NCBI GenBank assembly: GCA_017302795.1
Contig: JAFLCB010000001.1
Coordinates: 248,001-312,000 of the forward strand
Length of the DNA: 64,000 nt
DNA from: Deltaproteobacteria bacterium
Lineage (GTDB): Bacteria > Bdellovibrionota > Bdellovibrionia > Bdellovibrionales > JAMPXM01
Direction of reading: 5' to 3'
Shown: piece by piece, positions 51,846 through 60,005 of the stretch
Layout: each line of letters starts with the position of its first letter
Numbering within the stretch: position 1 is the stretch's first letter
Made by a program: the position numbers and the translations under genes
Notes under the pieces: generated by a model
What the model saw: the letters and a program-made list of their open reading frames with translations, nothing else
Told to the model about the DNA's origin: nothing
The model's database searches: none

Positions 51846-52442
51846 CTACTTCAATCCTGGAGCTTTCGCTTTGAGTTCGGTTTCTGCGTCTGCAACAGGC
51901 GTCGTTGTGATCGAGCGAATAAATTGAACGAGTGCCCAGCGATCCTTCGCCGGAAGAGCATCTTTGTAGCCCTGCATAGAGCCGCCAGGAACGCCGTTTT
52001 GCAAAGTGGCGAATAGTGCGACAGAAGTTCCGCCCTGTTTCCATTTGCCTTCGATCAAATTGCGCGGTTTCGGATTCAAAGAGCCACCAGCGATCCCGTC
52101 GCCAGCCCCTTTTTCCCCGTGACACATAGCGCAGTTAGTTTTGTAAACTGTAGCACCGTGCTTCACCATTTTTTCGTTGGGAAGCCACGGTTCTGTTACA
52201 GCAGAGACATCGACTTTTTCAGGAGCAGCAGCGATGGTTTGAACTGCGCCAGAAGAATCTGTCGCTTTCACTTCCTTAAGATCGACACCGCCGCTCATGA
52301 AAGTGACATAGATGAAACAAGCGAACGTCACGACCATGCTGATCACGAATGCAACGACACCGCCGCTATTGACTCCGTCTTGACTCTCTTCTCTGGTATC
52401 GGCCGTAGGTTTGGAATCTGATTTAGAATCTTGAGTTGCCAT
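51846..52442 (-). CDS. Membrane-anchored monoheme cytochrome c
   Basis: The ATG at 52442 has GGAG five bases upstream; a GTG two codons earlier is less likely. The 198-residue product has an N-terminal polar stretch, one membrane helix (about 30-50) and a class I cytochrome c domain with CAMCHG near residue 100. It is the first gene of the oxidase operon and may carry electrons to the oxidase. Confidence 0.85.
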   Translation of the reverse strand: MATQDSKSDSKPTADTREESQDGVNSGGVVAFVISMVVTFACFIYVTFMSGGVDLKEVKATDSSGAVQTIAAAPEKVDVSAVTEPWLPNEKMVKHGATVYKTNCAMCHGEKGAGDGIAGGSLNPKPRNLIEGKWKQGGTSVALFATLQNGVPGGSMQGYKDALPAKDRWALVQFIRSITTTPVADAETELKAKAPGLK

Positions 52443-52908
52443 TCTCACTCCGCTGAAAAGCTAATCGGGCTAACCAATCAGCCAACTATTTGACGAGACG
52501 CATGAATTTAATGTGCGAGTTCTTAATTCTCACTTCAATCAAACCCGTGCAAGAGGTTTCGTGGTACAAACACAGGATATCCCAACGACTTAAAGAATTC
52601 TTAGGACTCGGAATTTTCGAAACTCTCGGAAATCAAGTTTTTGTCGATTCGTAAGTTTAAAAATTCAGCAATTGAGACACTTCGACTCGAATTCAAGAAA
52701 CCGCGCGTTTCTTCATCAAAACAGTGTGTTGAATTCAGGAAATGCGATGCCTAATTTAGAGCATTTGCTCTATTGGCCATGGTCAAAACTCTGTAATTTT
52801 AGTTACTTGACGCTTTGCGACCTTGTGACGCCATGTGTTTTAAAAGACTGAGTGAATGCTCTTTATACGTTGACTGAATCTTCGCCGAACCGATAGACGG
52901 CAAAGCCT
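52443..52908. other. Divergent intergenic region
   Basis: This 466-base region separates the oxidase operon (minus strand) from the SDR gene (plus strand) and should hold both promoters. It is AT-rich. A TTGACT near 52871 lacks a clear -10 partner before the SDR start. No RNA gene, repeat or strong hairpin was recognised. Confidence 0.4.
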
Positions 52909-53664
52909 ATGACTACAGTAAAAAATCTAAAATTTGATTTTCATAACAAAAACGTAATCGTCACCGGCGGTGCGCGCGGGATCGGCCTTCAGCTGACTCG
53001 CCAGTTTTTGGAGGCAGGGGCCTCCGTTTCGGTCTGGGAGTACTCGACCGACTCGATCGATGCAGCGAAAACTGAACTTGCGGCCTTTGGCTCGAAACTT
53101 CACTTCCAGCAAGTGGATGTGTCTAAGGCGACTTCCGTCGAGGAAGCTGCCAAGAATATCCCTTTCCCTGTTCATATTCTGATCAACAATGCTGGTATCA
53201 CCCGCGATAAATCTTTCGGCAAAATGACCCACGAAGATTTCCAATCCGTGATCGATACCAATCTCACTGGCGTGTTTAATTGCACAAAGGCACTACTTAC
53301 CAAATTCGCCGACACTCCTGACAAAAGAATTATTTCAATTTCATCGGTCGTCGCCCTCTATGGTAACTTCGGCCAAACAAATTATGTCGCTGCAAAAGCG
53401 GGCGTTATCGGCATGACAAAGACATGGGCGCGCGAACTCTCTCGCAAGGGCTTTACTGTCAATGCCGTCGCCCCTGGCTTCACAATGACACCTATGGTGG
53501 AAGCTATGCCAGCCGAAGCACGCAAGCTTATCGAGGAAAAAATTCCGGCTGGCCGCTTTGGCAAACCTTCCGATATTGCGAACGCATGTATGTTTCTTGC
53601 CTCCGACGAGGCTTCCTATATCAGTGGCACCGTGATTTCCGTCGACGGCGCACTGGTCGTTTAA
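52909..53664 (+). CDS. Short-chain dehydrogenase/reductase (FabG-like)
   Basis: The 251-residue protein has the NAD(P)-binding TGGARGIG motif near residue 19, NNAGITRD near 89, the catalytic Ser in ISISSVVALYG and Tyr-Lys in YVAAKAG near 157. It ends with the FabG-like DGALVV. The predicted reaction is reduction of a 3-oxoacyl thioester. It heads a plus-strand cluster with two hydrolases, a ketosynthase III homologue and an AMP-dependent ligase. The ribosome site is weak. Confidence 0.85.
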   Translation: MTTVKNLKFDFHNKNVIVTGGARGIGLQLTRQFLEAGASVSVWEYSTDSIDAAKTELAAFGSKLHFQQVDVSKATSVEEAAKNIPFPVHILINNAGITRDKSFGKMTHEDFQSVIDTNLTGVFNCTKALLTKFADTPDKRIISISSVVALYGNFGQTNYVAAKAGVIGMTKTWARELSRKGFTVNAVAPGFTMTPMVEAMPAEARKLIEEKIPAGRFGKPSDIANACMFLASDEASYISGTVISVDGALVV

Positions 53665-53734
53665 ATTTTAAGTTAAAATGATAGTTTGCGATGGGAGGGG
53701 CCCGACGCAAACACAGAAATAACCGAGGGGTTTT

Positions 53735-54817
53735 ATGAATTTCAGCATGCGCACTAAACTAACGCTGCCACTACTCGCTGTACTCGCTTCCGGAGTCCTG
53801 GCGCTTTCTAGCAGCTTTGCCTCGGCCGGATCTTCGGTGGGCATCTTTGAAACAGACTTTCAAGCACAGATATCGGCAGATCCCGAAACCAGGCAAGACC
53901 GACTGCAAGCGTTCGTCAAAATCCACGACAACCGCGAACTCTTCGTCGACTTCATTAAACCTGCTGCTGGGAAACCAATCGTTGTCCTTTTAAACGGTCT
54001 CACCTACCGCACTGGCGTTTGGGACGCATTCGTAAAAGAGCTTAAAGGCGACGGTCTCGGCATTCTTCGCTACGATCCGATGGGCCACGGTAAAACGATG
54101 GTAAAATACGGCTACCCAGCTGAAGCTTTTGAGGCCGATGACCAAGTGAAAGATCTCAACTCACTTTTGTCAGCTCTTTCCATTAAGAAGCCCGTCCACC
54201 TTTTGGGACTCTCTTATGGGGGCGCAATCGGCACGATGTTCACAGTGAAATATCCGAAAAAGGTCGCTAGCCTAATTTTAATGGCGCCGTTCACGAAACC
54301 TCTTGAAAGCCAAGATCAGCAAATTCGCCTTCAAATCGCACAAACTCGCTTCATGTTCCCGTTCAACCGGTCATCCGATGACGAACTTTACGATTTCTTT
54401 CTCAAGCAAATTGTCTACGCGACCTACCCGCTGGCTGAACCAATCGTCCTCGAACACCCTTACAAACTTGAATCGACTTTCCGACTGGTTCAGGGCGTTC
54501 GAAAGTTCAAAGCAGCTGACGTGGCTGACCAACTTCCAGACGCATCTGTGCATCTGATTGTCGCCGATAAAGATCAGTATATTGAACCGAAGATTTTAGA
54601 AGAACTCTGGAAGCAAATTCCAAAACGAGCGCGACTCAGCCGTCTGTTCATCAATCACTCGGAACATAAAATTCCAGAAGCAATGCCTAACTTCTCGGCT
54701 GAATGGATCAAACTGATCGTCAACGGCGATCAACGTATACAAGACGGCCGAACCTGGAAAGGCGGAACCTTTTTGGGCTACGCAGCCAGCGGAACAGAGA
54801 AAATCGAAATCGAATAG
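53735..54817 (+). CDS. Secreted alpha/beta hydrolase
   Basis: GAGGGG lies upstream of the ATG. The 360-residue product has a signal peptide (ending SFASAG) and an alpha/beta-hydrolase core: VVLLNGLTYRTGVWD, nucleophile Ser in HLLGLSYGGAIGTMF near 155, acid near IVADKDQYIEP, and His in NHSEHKIPEAM near 310. It is exported, unlike the next gene's product. It lies 70 bases after the SDR gene. Confidence 0.82.
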   Translation: MNFSMRTKLTLPLLAVLASGVLALSSSFASAGSSVGIFETDFQAQISADPETRQDRLQAFVKIHDNRELFVDFIKPAAGKPIVVLLNGLTYRTGVWDAFVKELKGDGLGILRYDPMGHGKTMVKYGYPAEAFEADDQVKDLNSLLSALSIKKPVHLLGLSYGGAIGTMFTVKYPKKVASLILMAPFTKPLESQDQQIRLQIAQTRFMFPFNRSSDDELYDFFLKQIVYATYPLAEPIVLEHPYKLESTFRLVQGVRKFKAADVADQLPDASVHLIVADKDQYIEPKILEELWKQIPKRARLSRLFINHSEHKIPEAMPNFSAEWIKLIVNGDQRIQDGRTWKGGTFLGYAASGTEKIEIE

Positions 54818-54846
54818 ACTGCGCTAGGACGAAATAGGAGCTTCTT

Positions 54847-55653
54847 ATGACAAGTGTAGATCTCATGGGATACCAAATGAATGCGGATGTCGTTCCGGCT
54901 GCATTACCCTTGGACACGATTTTTCTTCATGGAAACTTAGCTTCGAACACATGGTGGGAACCCGTCATGGCGGAGCTGAAACGGTCTGCACGCCCTGGCC
55001 TTGAGGGCCGCGCCGTCATGGCCGAGTGGCGAGGTTGCGGCAAATCGCATGCGCCCAAATCCGAGGAAGAGCTTCATCCAGCGGCCCTCGCTGAAGACTA
55101 CATTCAGCTCTGTCATAAACTGGGAATCAAAAAAGCTTGTCTCGTCGGCCACTCTACAGGCGGCATCATCGCTCTCTACGCAATGCTAAAAGCTCCCGAG
55201 CTTTTTGATCGCGCAGTTCTTTTAGACTCTGTCGGCGCCACTGGGGTCCAGTTTGGACCAGAGATGTATGCAGCTTTCACACAGATGAGCACGGACCGCA
55301 GCATTTGCGAAGCCGTCATGCACGGCACGATTCACGGTAACGACATGAAGAGCCAACTCTTTCAACGTATCGTCGACGACGCGTACGGTATTGCAAAAAT
55401 CAATTGGCACGGTGTTCCGCGAATGCTTCATGTGACGGATATTTCTGCGGACCTCGCGAAAATCCATCACAAGGTTCTTGTCCTTCACGGCGCCCATGAC
55501 CCGATTATTCCAATCGATAGCTCGAAAGTTTTGGCGGCCGGTCTTCCAAATGCGCGACTCGAGGTTTTGGAAAACCAGGGTCACTCGACTAACGTAGAAA
55601 ATCCGAAACTTTTTGTTCAGAAATTGAACGATTTTTTGTTTCACCGACCGTAA
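54847..55653 (+). CDS. Cytoplasmic alpha/beta hydrolase
   Basis: AGGAG lies upstream of the ATG. The 268-residue product has the fold's LHGNLASNTWWEP opening near 28 and the nucleophile in VGHSTGGIIALY near 101. The Asp is in LHGAHDPIIPID near 216 and the His in NQGHSTNVENP near 243. Its closest functional analogue by context may be OleB (a beta-lactone decarboxylase), but that is inference. It lies 29 bases from both neighbours. Confidence 0.83.
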   Translation: MTSVDLMGYQMNADVVPAALPLDTIFLHGNLASNTWWEPVMAELKRSARPGLEGRAVMAEWRGCGKSHAPKSEEELHPAALAEDYIQLCHKLGIKKACLVGHSTGGIIALYAMLKAPELFDRAVLLDSVGATGVQFGPEMYAAFTQMSTDRSICEAVMHGTIHGNDMKSQLFQRIVDDAYGIAKINWHGVPRMLHVTDISADLAKIHHKVLVLHGAHDPIIPIDSSKVLAAGLPNARLEVLENQGHSTNVENPKLFVQKLNDFLFHRP

Positions 55654-55682
55654 AGGTTAGGAATCTTTCACCGGAGAACGGC

Positions 55683-56699
55683 ATGGAATCAGCCAACAAC
55701 ACGAAACACTTTGCGGCAATCACGGGGCTGGGACTTTACGTTCCACCCAACGCCGTGGGAAACGATTTTTTTAACAAAAAATATGATCGTGACATCAACA
55801 AGTTTTTACTAGAACAGCGAAACATCAAAAAACGCCACTTTATGTCGCCTGATCAGGCGACTTCAGACCTTATTGTTCCCGCTGCTGAAGAAGCGATGAA
55901 AGCCGCTGGTGTGACGGCCCGTGACCTCGACTTAATCATCATTGCGACCGATACACCAGATTACGTTTCACCGTCCACCGCCGCTGTCGTTCAGTATAAG
56001 TTGCAAGCGACACGCGCTGGCACCTTTGACCTCAACACGGCGTGCGCCGGATTTGTGACGGCGACGGACGTCGCCTCCAAATACCTAATGGCTGACGAGC
56101 GCTATAATACGATTCTCGTTGTTGGCGCCTACGGAATGTCTAAATATTTCGACTGGTCAGACCACAAGGTTACGTCGGTTTTCGCAGACGGTGCAGGTGC
56201 TGCTATCATTCAGCGGTCTGGCGAGTTCGGTATACTTGCATCCCAACTTGCGACCGACGGTCAATACCATGACTACATGGGTATCTACGCTGGGGGAACC
56301 AAGTATCCAATTTCCGAAGAAACGCTTGCTAAACGAATGCACCTGCTTCAGTTCACGAAACGGATTCCACCGGAGACCAATGGCAAAGTTTGGCCCGAGA
56401 TGACACACGCGATCCTCGATCGTATCGGCAAATCGGTCTCGGACGTTGATCATTTCTTCTTCACTCAGATCAACATCGGTTCGATCATCGAAACAATGGC
56501 GAAGCTTGAAGCACCTTTTGAAAAAGCGCACAACGTGATGGATCAGTTCGGATATACCGGAGGCGCCTGCATCCCCATGGCGCTCGCAGATGCGGCTCGC
56601 CACCACAAACTTAAAAAAGGTGATTTAGTTATGATTCTTGGCTCAGGCGGCGGAATGTCGATGGCCGCTATGGCAATGCGCTGGGGTTACGACACTTAG
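55683..56699 (+). CDS. Ketosynthase III (FabH/OleA-type) homologue with altered active site
   Basis: GGAG precedes the ATG. The 338-residue thiolase-fold protein has the nucleophile Cys in NTACAGFVTATD (Cys121). The usual His of PHQAN is Thr261 (FTQIN) and the usual Asn of GNTSAAS is Tyr291 (GYTGGAC). The C-terminus (GSGGGMSMAAMAMRW) is intact. Loss of both residues argues against normal decarboxylating condensation; acyl transfer or non-decarboxylating chemistry is possible. It sits next to the AMP-dependent ligase gene (17 bases). Confidence 0.85.
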   Translation: MESANNTKHFAAITGLGLYVPPNAVGNDFFNKKYDRDINKFLLEQRNIKKRHFMSPDQATSDLIVPAAEEAMKAAGVTARDLDLIIIATDTPDYVSPSTAAVVQYKLQATRAGTFDLNTACAGFVTATDVASKYLMADERYNTILVVGAYGMSKYFDWSDHKVTSVFADGAGAAIIQRSGEFGILASQLATDGQYHDYMGIYAGGTKYPISEETLAKRMHLLQFTKRIPPETNGKVWPEMTHAILDRIGKSVSDVDHFFFTQINIGSIIETMAKLEAPFEKAHNVMDQFGYTGGACIPMALADAARHHKLKKGDLVMILGSGGGMSMAAMAMRWGYDT

Positions 56700-56716
56700 A
56701 CGGTCAGGAGCAATTC

Positions 56717-58306
56717 GTGCCGAATATGGAAATTGAGACTCATTCGGAAATTGGTGACTTCGATTGGTTGAAAAACTGGGCGCGACTATCGCCAACTTCC
56801 ATCGCATTCAAGGATGCGGAATCTGGAGTGTCTTACACGTACCGCGAATTGCTTTTCCTCAGCTGCAAACTTTCAGAAAAACTTATCGGGGAATTCAAGG
56901 TAACTCCCGGGGCGCGGGTCGCTGTTTGGGCAACAAACGAACTTGAAACGGTCGCACTCTTTTTCGCCTGTTTGCGCGCTGGAGCAACTATGGTCCCTGT
57001 TAACTTTCGGTTAACCGGGCGAGAAGTCGAACACATCCTGGAAGATTCGGAATCTCAAGTTCTCGTTTTACAAAAGTCTTTCGCCGGAGTTTTCGAAACA
57101 GTCATGGCAAAAGCGCGTCCCGAACATGTGTGGATGTTTGAATCACTTCAAGAGTTCATCGCGACCGAATTGGCGACCGCGAAGAAAAGCTCTGCGAAAG
57201 AAATGTCTGTAACTTCACACGCACTTCCAACCTGGTTTCGGAAGCAGGCAGCGAGCCCGACAAAGCCGTGTATGATTCTTTATACGTCAGGCACAACTGG
57301 CGCGCCGAAAGGGGCCTGTATAACGCCCCTGATGCTACACTGGAATTCCATCAACACGACGCTGCGGCTAAACTTGTCAGAATCAGACGTGTTCATCAGC
57401 TTCCTCCCGTTTTTCCATACGGGAGGCTGGAATGTTCTGCTGACACCTTTTGTACATCGAGGCGCATGCACCGTTCTGACAAAAAAGTTTGAGCCCGAGC
57501 GCATCCTCGAGCTCTGCGAGTCGGAAGGTGCCACAATAATGTTCGGCGTTCCCACGACGATGGAAATGATGACGCATTCCAAACGCTTTGAAAATGTGAA
57601 CCTTTCGAAAGTGCGTTACGCCATCGTGGGTGGTGAACCGATGTCGATCGACCTCATTCGAACATGGCAAAAAAAAGGAGTTCCCATCCGCCAAGGATTT
57701 GGCTTGACCGAATTTGGCCCGAACGTCTTCTCGCTCGACGAGGAGGATGCCATTCGAAAAATCGGTTCGATAGGCTTTCCGAATTTCTACATTGAAACCA
57801 GAGTCGTCGATGACCACGGAAAAGAAGTTTCACCAAATGAAATTGGTGAACTGCTTTTGCGCGGCCCCGTCTGCACGCCTGGGTATTGGAAAAACGACAA
57901 GGCCACGAAGGAAGCCATCATTGACGGATGGTTTCACACTGGAGACCTCGTTCGATTTGATGAAGAAGGATATTTCTACGTCGCGGGCCGAAAGAAGGAC
58001 ATGTTCATTTCCGGAGGCGAAAATGTCTATCCGGTCGAAGTAGAACGGGTACTTAGCCAACATCCGGCTGTCCGCGAAGTAGCCGTGGTGGGTCTTCCAG
58101 ACGAGAAATGGGGCGAGTCAGGATGCGCTGTCATTTCGCTGAATGATGGAGCGCACGTTGATTCTGAAGAGATTCTTCAGTTTTGTACCGACAAACTGGC
58201 AAAGTTTAAAATTCCAAAGCGCGTCGAGTTCATGGAAAATCTCCCCAAAGGGGACTCGGGTAAAATCCTTAAACGCGAAATCAAAAACCTATTCGCCTCA
58301 AAATGA
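56717..58306 (+). CDS. AMP-dependent acyl-CoA synthetase/ligase
   Basis: It begins at GTG, eight bases after AGGAG. The 529-residue ANL-family enzyme has the P-loop YTSGTTGAPKGA near 189, the adenylate-binding RQGFGLTEFGPN near 325 and WFHTGDLVRFDEEGY near 405. The C-terminal hinge GRKKDMFISGGENVYP is followed by the catalytic Lys in LPKGDSGKILKRE. It activates a carboxylate as acyl-AMP and then usually a thioester. In the context of the upstream genes, a role like OleC (beta-lactone synthetase) is conceivable but unproven. Confidence 0.88.
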   Translation: MPNMEIETHSEIGDFDWLKNWARLSPTSIAFKDAESGVSYTYRELLFLSCKLSEKLIGEFKVTPGARVAVWATNELETVALFFACLRAGATMVPVNFRLTGREVEHILEDSESQVLVLQKSFAGVFETVMAKARPEHVWMFESLQEFIATELATAKKSSAKEMSVTSHALPTWFRKQAASPTKPCMILYTSGTTGAPKGACITPLMLHWNSINTTLRLNLSESDVFISFLPFFHTGGWNVLLTPFVHRGACTVLTKKFEPERILELCESEGATIMFGVPTTMEMMTHSKRFENVNLSKVRYAIVGGEPMSIDLIRTWQKKGVPIRQGFGLTEFGPNVFSLDEEDAIRKIGSIGFPNFYIETRVVDDHGKEVSPNEIGELLLRGPVCTPGYWKNDKATKEAIIDGWFHTGDLVRFDEEGYFYVAGRKKDMFISGGENVYPVEVERVLSQHPAVREVAVVGLPDEKWGESGCAVISLNDGAHVDSEEILQFCTDKLAKFKIPKRVEFMENLPKGDSGKILKREIKNLFASK

Positions 58307-58371
58307 GACGGTGGAAAGTCCACGCCTTCAGTCGAGGTGAATCTCAGTCTGATTCGCTGTAGTCTTTAAGA

Positions 58372-58779
58372 ATGCGGAAATCATACGTTGGCACAACGAG
58401 CGCTCTGATCCTACTGCTGGCTCTTTCGAGTTGCCAAACTCCTCGCTACAAGGAGTTTGAAGATGTCCACACCGGCATGACGAAAGCTGAAGTTATCGAG
58501 GTCGTGGGAGGGCCTTCCGCCAAACGACGTCGCCAAGGCGTAGATCGCTGGACCTACATTTTTGAAAACCACCCGGACGGCGAACAGGTTCGCGAAGTTC
58601 ATTTCGTCGATGGCAAATCCACCTACGTAGGTACTCAGATTAAAAGCGTCGTGTCTCCAGAAATCCAGGACAAGATCAACGAAACGAAAAGTCGGGTGTT
58701 GGACGAGAAAGAGCGCATCGGCACAGGTTCAGCGAAAAGTGAGGACGTCGAAGTGTTTATTCCGGTTGAAGCGGATTGA
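58372..58779 (+). CDS. BamE (SmpA/OmlA)-like lipoprotein
   Basis: The 135-residue product has a signal peptide with lipobox ALSSC and the BamE-type motif HTGMTKAEVIEVVGGPS followed by WTYIFENH and a beta hairpin. BamE-like proteins bind the outer-membrane assembly complex or related envelope machines. Many such small lipoproteins exist outside the BAM complex, so the precise role is open. Confidence 0.78.
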   Translation: MRKSYVGTTSALILLLALSSCQTPRYKEFEDVHTGMTKAEVIEVVGGPSAKRRRQGVDRWTYIFENHPDGEQVREVHFVDGKSTYVGTQIKSVVSPEIQDKINETKSRVLDEKERIGTGSAKSEDVEVFIPVEAD

Positions 58780-58787
58780 TCGAGGTT

Positions 58788-59345
58788 TTATTTTACTAGT
58801 CGAATAATTTCGGGAGAGTCATCTTCTTCGTCGCTGATGGCAGCGGGCAATCTCACTGCTGGAGCAGTATCTGTTTTTTCAGCCGGAAATACGACTCCCA
58901 CATGACGACGAATGCGATCTAAGCGCCCATCGAGGCCAAACGCATCAGCAATTTCGTCCAGGGACTTTAATTTCACCGCCATGTACTGGCGCTCACCTTC
59001 TAAATCGCGGTCCGGGTGCTGGAACCTGACGTGAAGACGCTCGGATTCATAATCGCGAATGACCTTCGCCAAATCAGAATGTTTGAATGAGATTTGTTGA
59101 GTCACTAGCCGAACGCGTTCGGTGCTCTCTAAAGTTTTTTTATGTACGATGAGGTCTGATATCTCTTTTTCCAAGCTTCGAATTTTAGCTGTAAAGCTGG
59201 TAAGACGAGACTCGTGCTCAGTCCACCGACAGGCCGTTTCGGCACTCGCGATTTTCACATCGGAAAAAAGAAACAGGAGCATCACCGCGAGGGTGACATT
59301 AAGACGGCGAATCGGTTGGCGAAATATCAAGCTCGGTAATCGCAT
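58788..59345 (-). CDS. Secreted coiled-coil protein
   Basis: The 185-residue product has a signal-like hydrophobic segment (residues about 17-33, ending IASAET). A long charged helix follows (TSFTAKIRSLEKEISDL), then an acidic C-terminus. The start overlaps the upstream zinc-ribbon gene by 47 bases; an in-frame TTG at 59330 is an alternative. Last gene of the trmL-secA operon. Family not recognised. Confidence 0.6.
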   Translation of the reverse strand: MRLPSLIFRQPIRRLNVTLAVMLLFLFSDVKIASAETACRWTEHESRLTSFTAKIRSLEKEISDLIVHKKTLESTERVRLVTQQISFKHSDLAKVIRDYESERLHVRFQHPDRDLEGERQYMAVKLKSLDEIADAFGLDGRLDRIRRHVGVVFPAEKTDTAPAVRLPAAISDEEDDSPEIIRLVK

Positions 59346-59997
59346 TTTGCTCCCAGCGAATTTGCACCGCGAGATTCTTGATTCGGTTGATCACAATCGA
59401 CGCCTTAACAGGGCTGATTCTTGGCAGAACCAGAGTTCCGCCCTTTAAAGATGCCATGACAGCGCCAGAGTCCCAGCCAAATCGCGAGTCCTGTATTGCT
59501 TGTCGGATTTCAGTGCGGAGATCTTTTGTGTCGATCCCAGAAATAATCACGGTCACGACCAAAGGCCCGTCTTTAGCGGAACTCAGTTCACTATTAGCGT
59601 AAGCAGAAATTCCAAGGGGATCATTCGGATCGTTTTGAGACGCTCCACCCTTGGAGGATTCAGTCCCAGGCGTGTCGTACCCAAGAAATCCACCCATATC
59701 CAGTTCGCCCCCGACGCCGGCGTCTTCTAGGCCTGGCGGCACCTGGGCCTGGGCAACTGGTTGTGTTTCCGGCAACGGATCGAGTCCCATTGGCGACGGA
59801 TCGTAAGCGCCTTCATCGGCGGCCATCGGCGCAGGCTGCATCGGTGTAGCCACAGCCCCCAACAACGGATCCGGCTCTCCAGCTGCTTGCGCGACGCCTT
59901 CCATATCGACAAATAAAACGACGCCGCAAGTGGGGCATGTCACCATGCCATAATCGTCCTTCAGTTTTGTTCCACACTTCGGGCAGCTAGTTGTCAT
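59299..59997 (-). CDS. Zinc-ribbon protein with a C-terminal alpha/beta domain
   Basis: The 232-residue product starts with CPKCGTKL ... CPTCGV, a four-cysteine zinc ribbon. A Pro/Met/Gly/Ala-rich linker (about 30-125) follows, then a C-terminal domain (GPLVVTVIISGIDTKDLRTE) with alternating strands and helices. It follows secA by eight bases on the same strand. Function unknown; the ribbon could bind a protein partner. Confidence 0.7.
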   Translation of the reverse strand: MTTSCPKCGTKLKDDYGMVTCPTCGVVLFVDMEGVAQAAGEPDPLLGAVATPMQPAPMAADEGAYDPSPMGLDPLPETQPVAQAQVPPGLEDAGVGGELDMGGFLGYDTPGTESSKGGASQNDPNDPLGISAYANSELSSAKDGPLVVTVIISGIDTKDLRTEIRQAIQDSRFGWDSGAVMASLKGGTLVLPRISPVKASIVINRIKNLAVQIRWEQNAITELDISPTDSPS

Positions 59998-60005
59998 TCG
60001 AAAAT

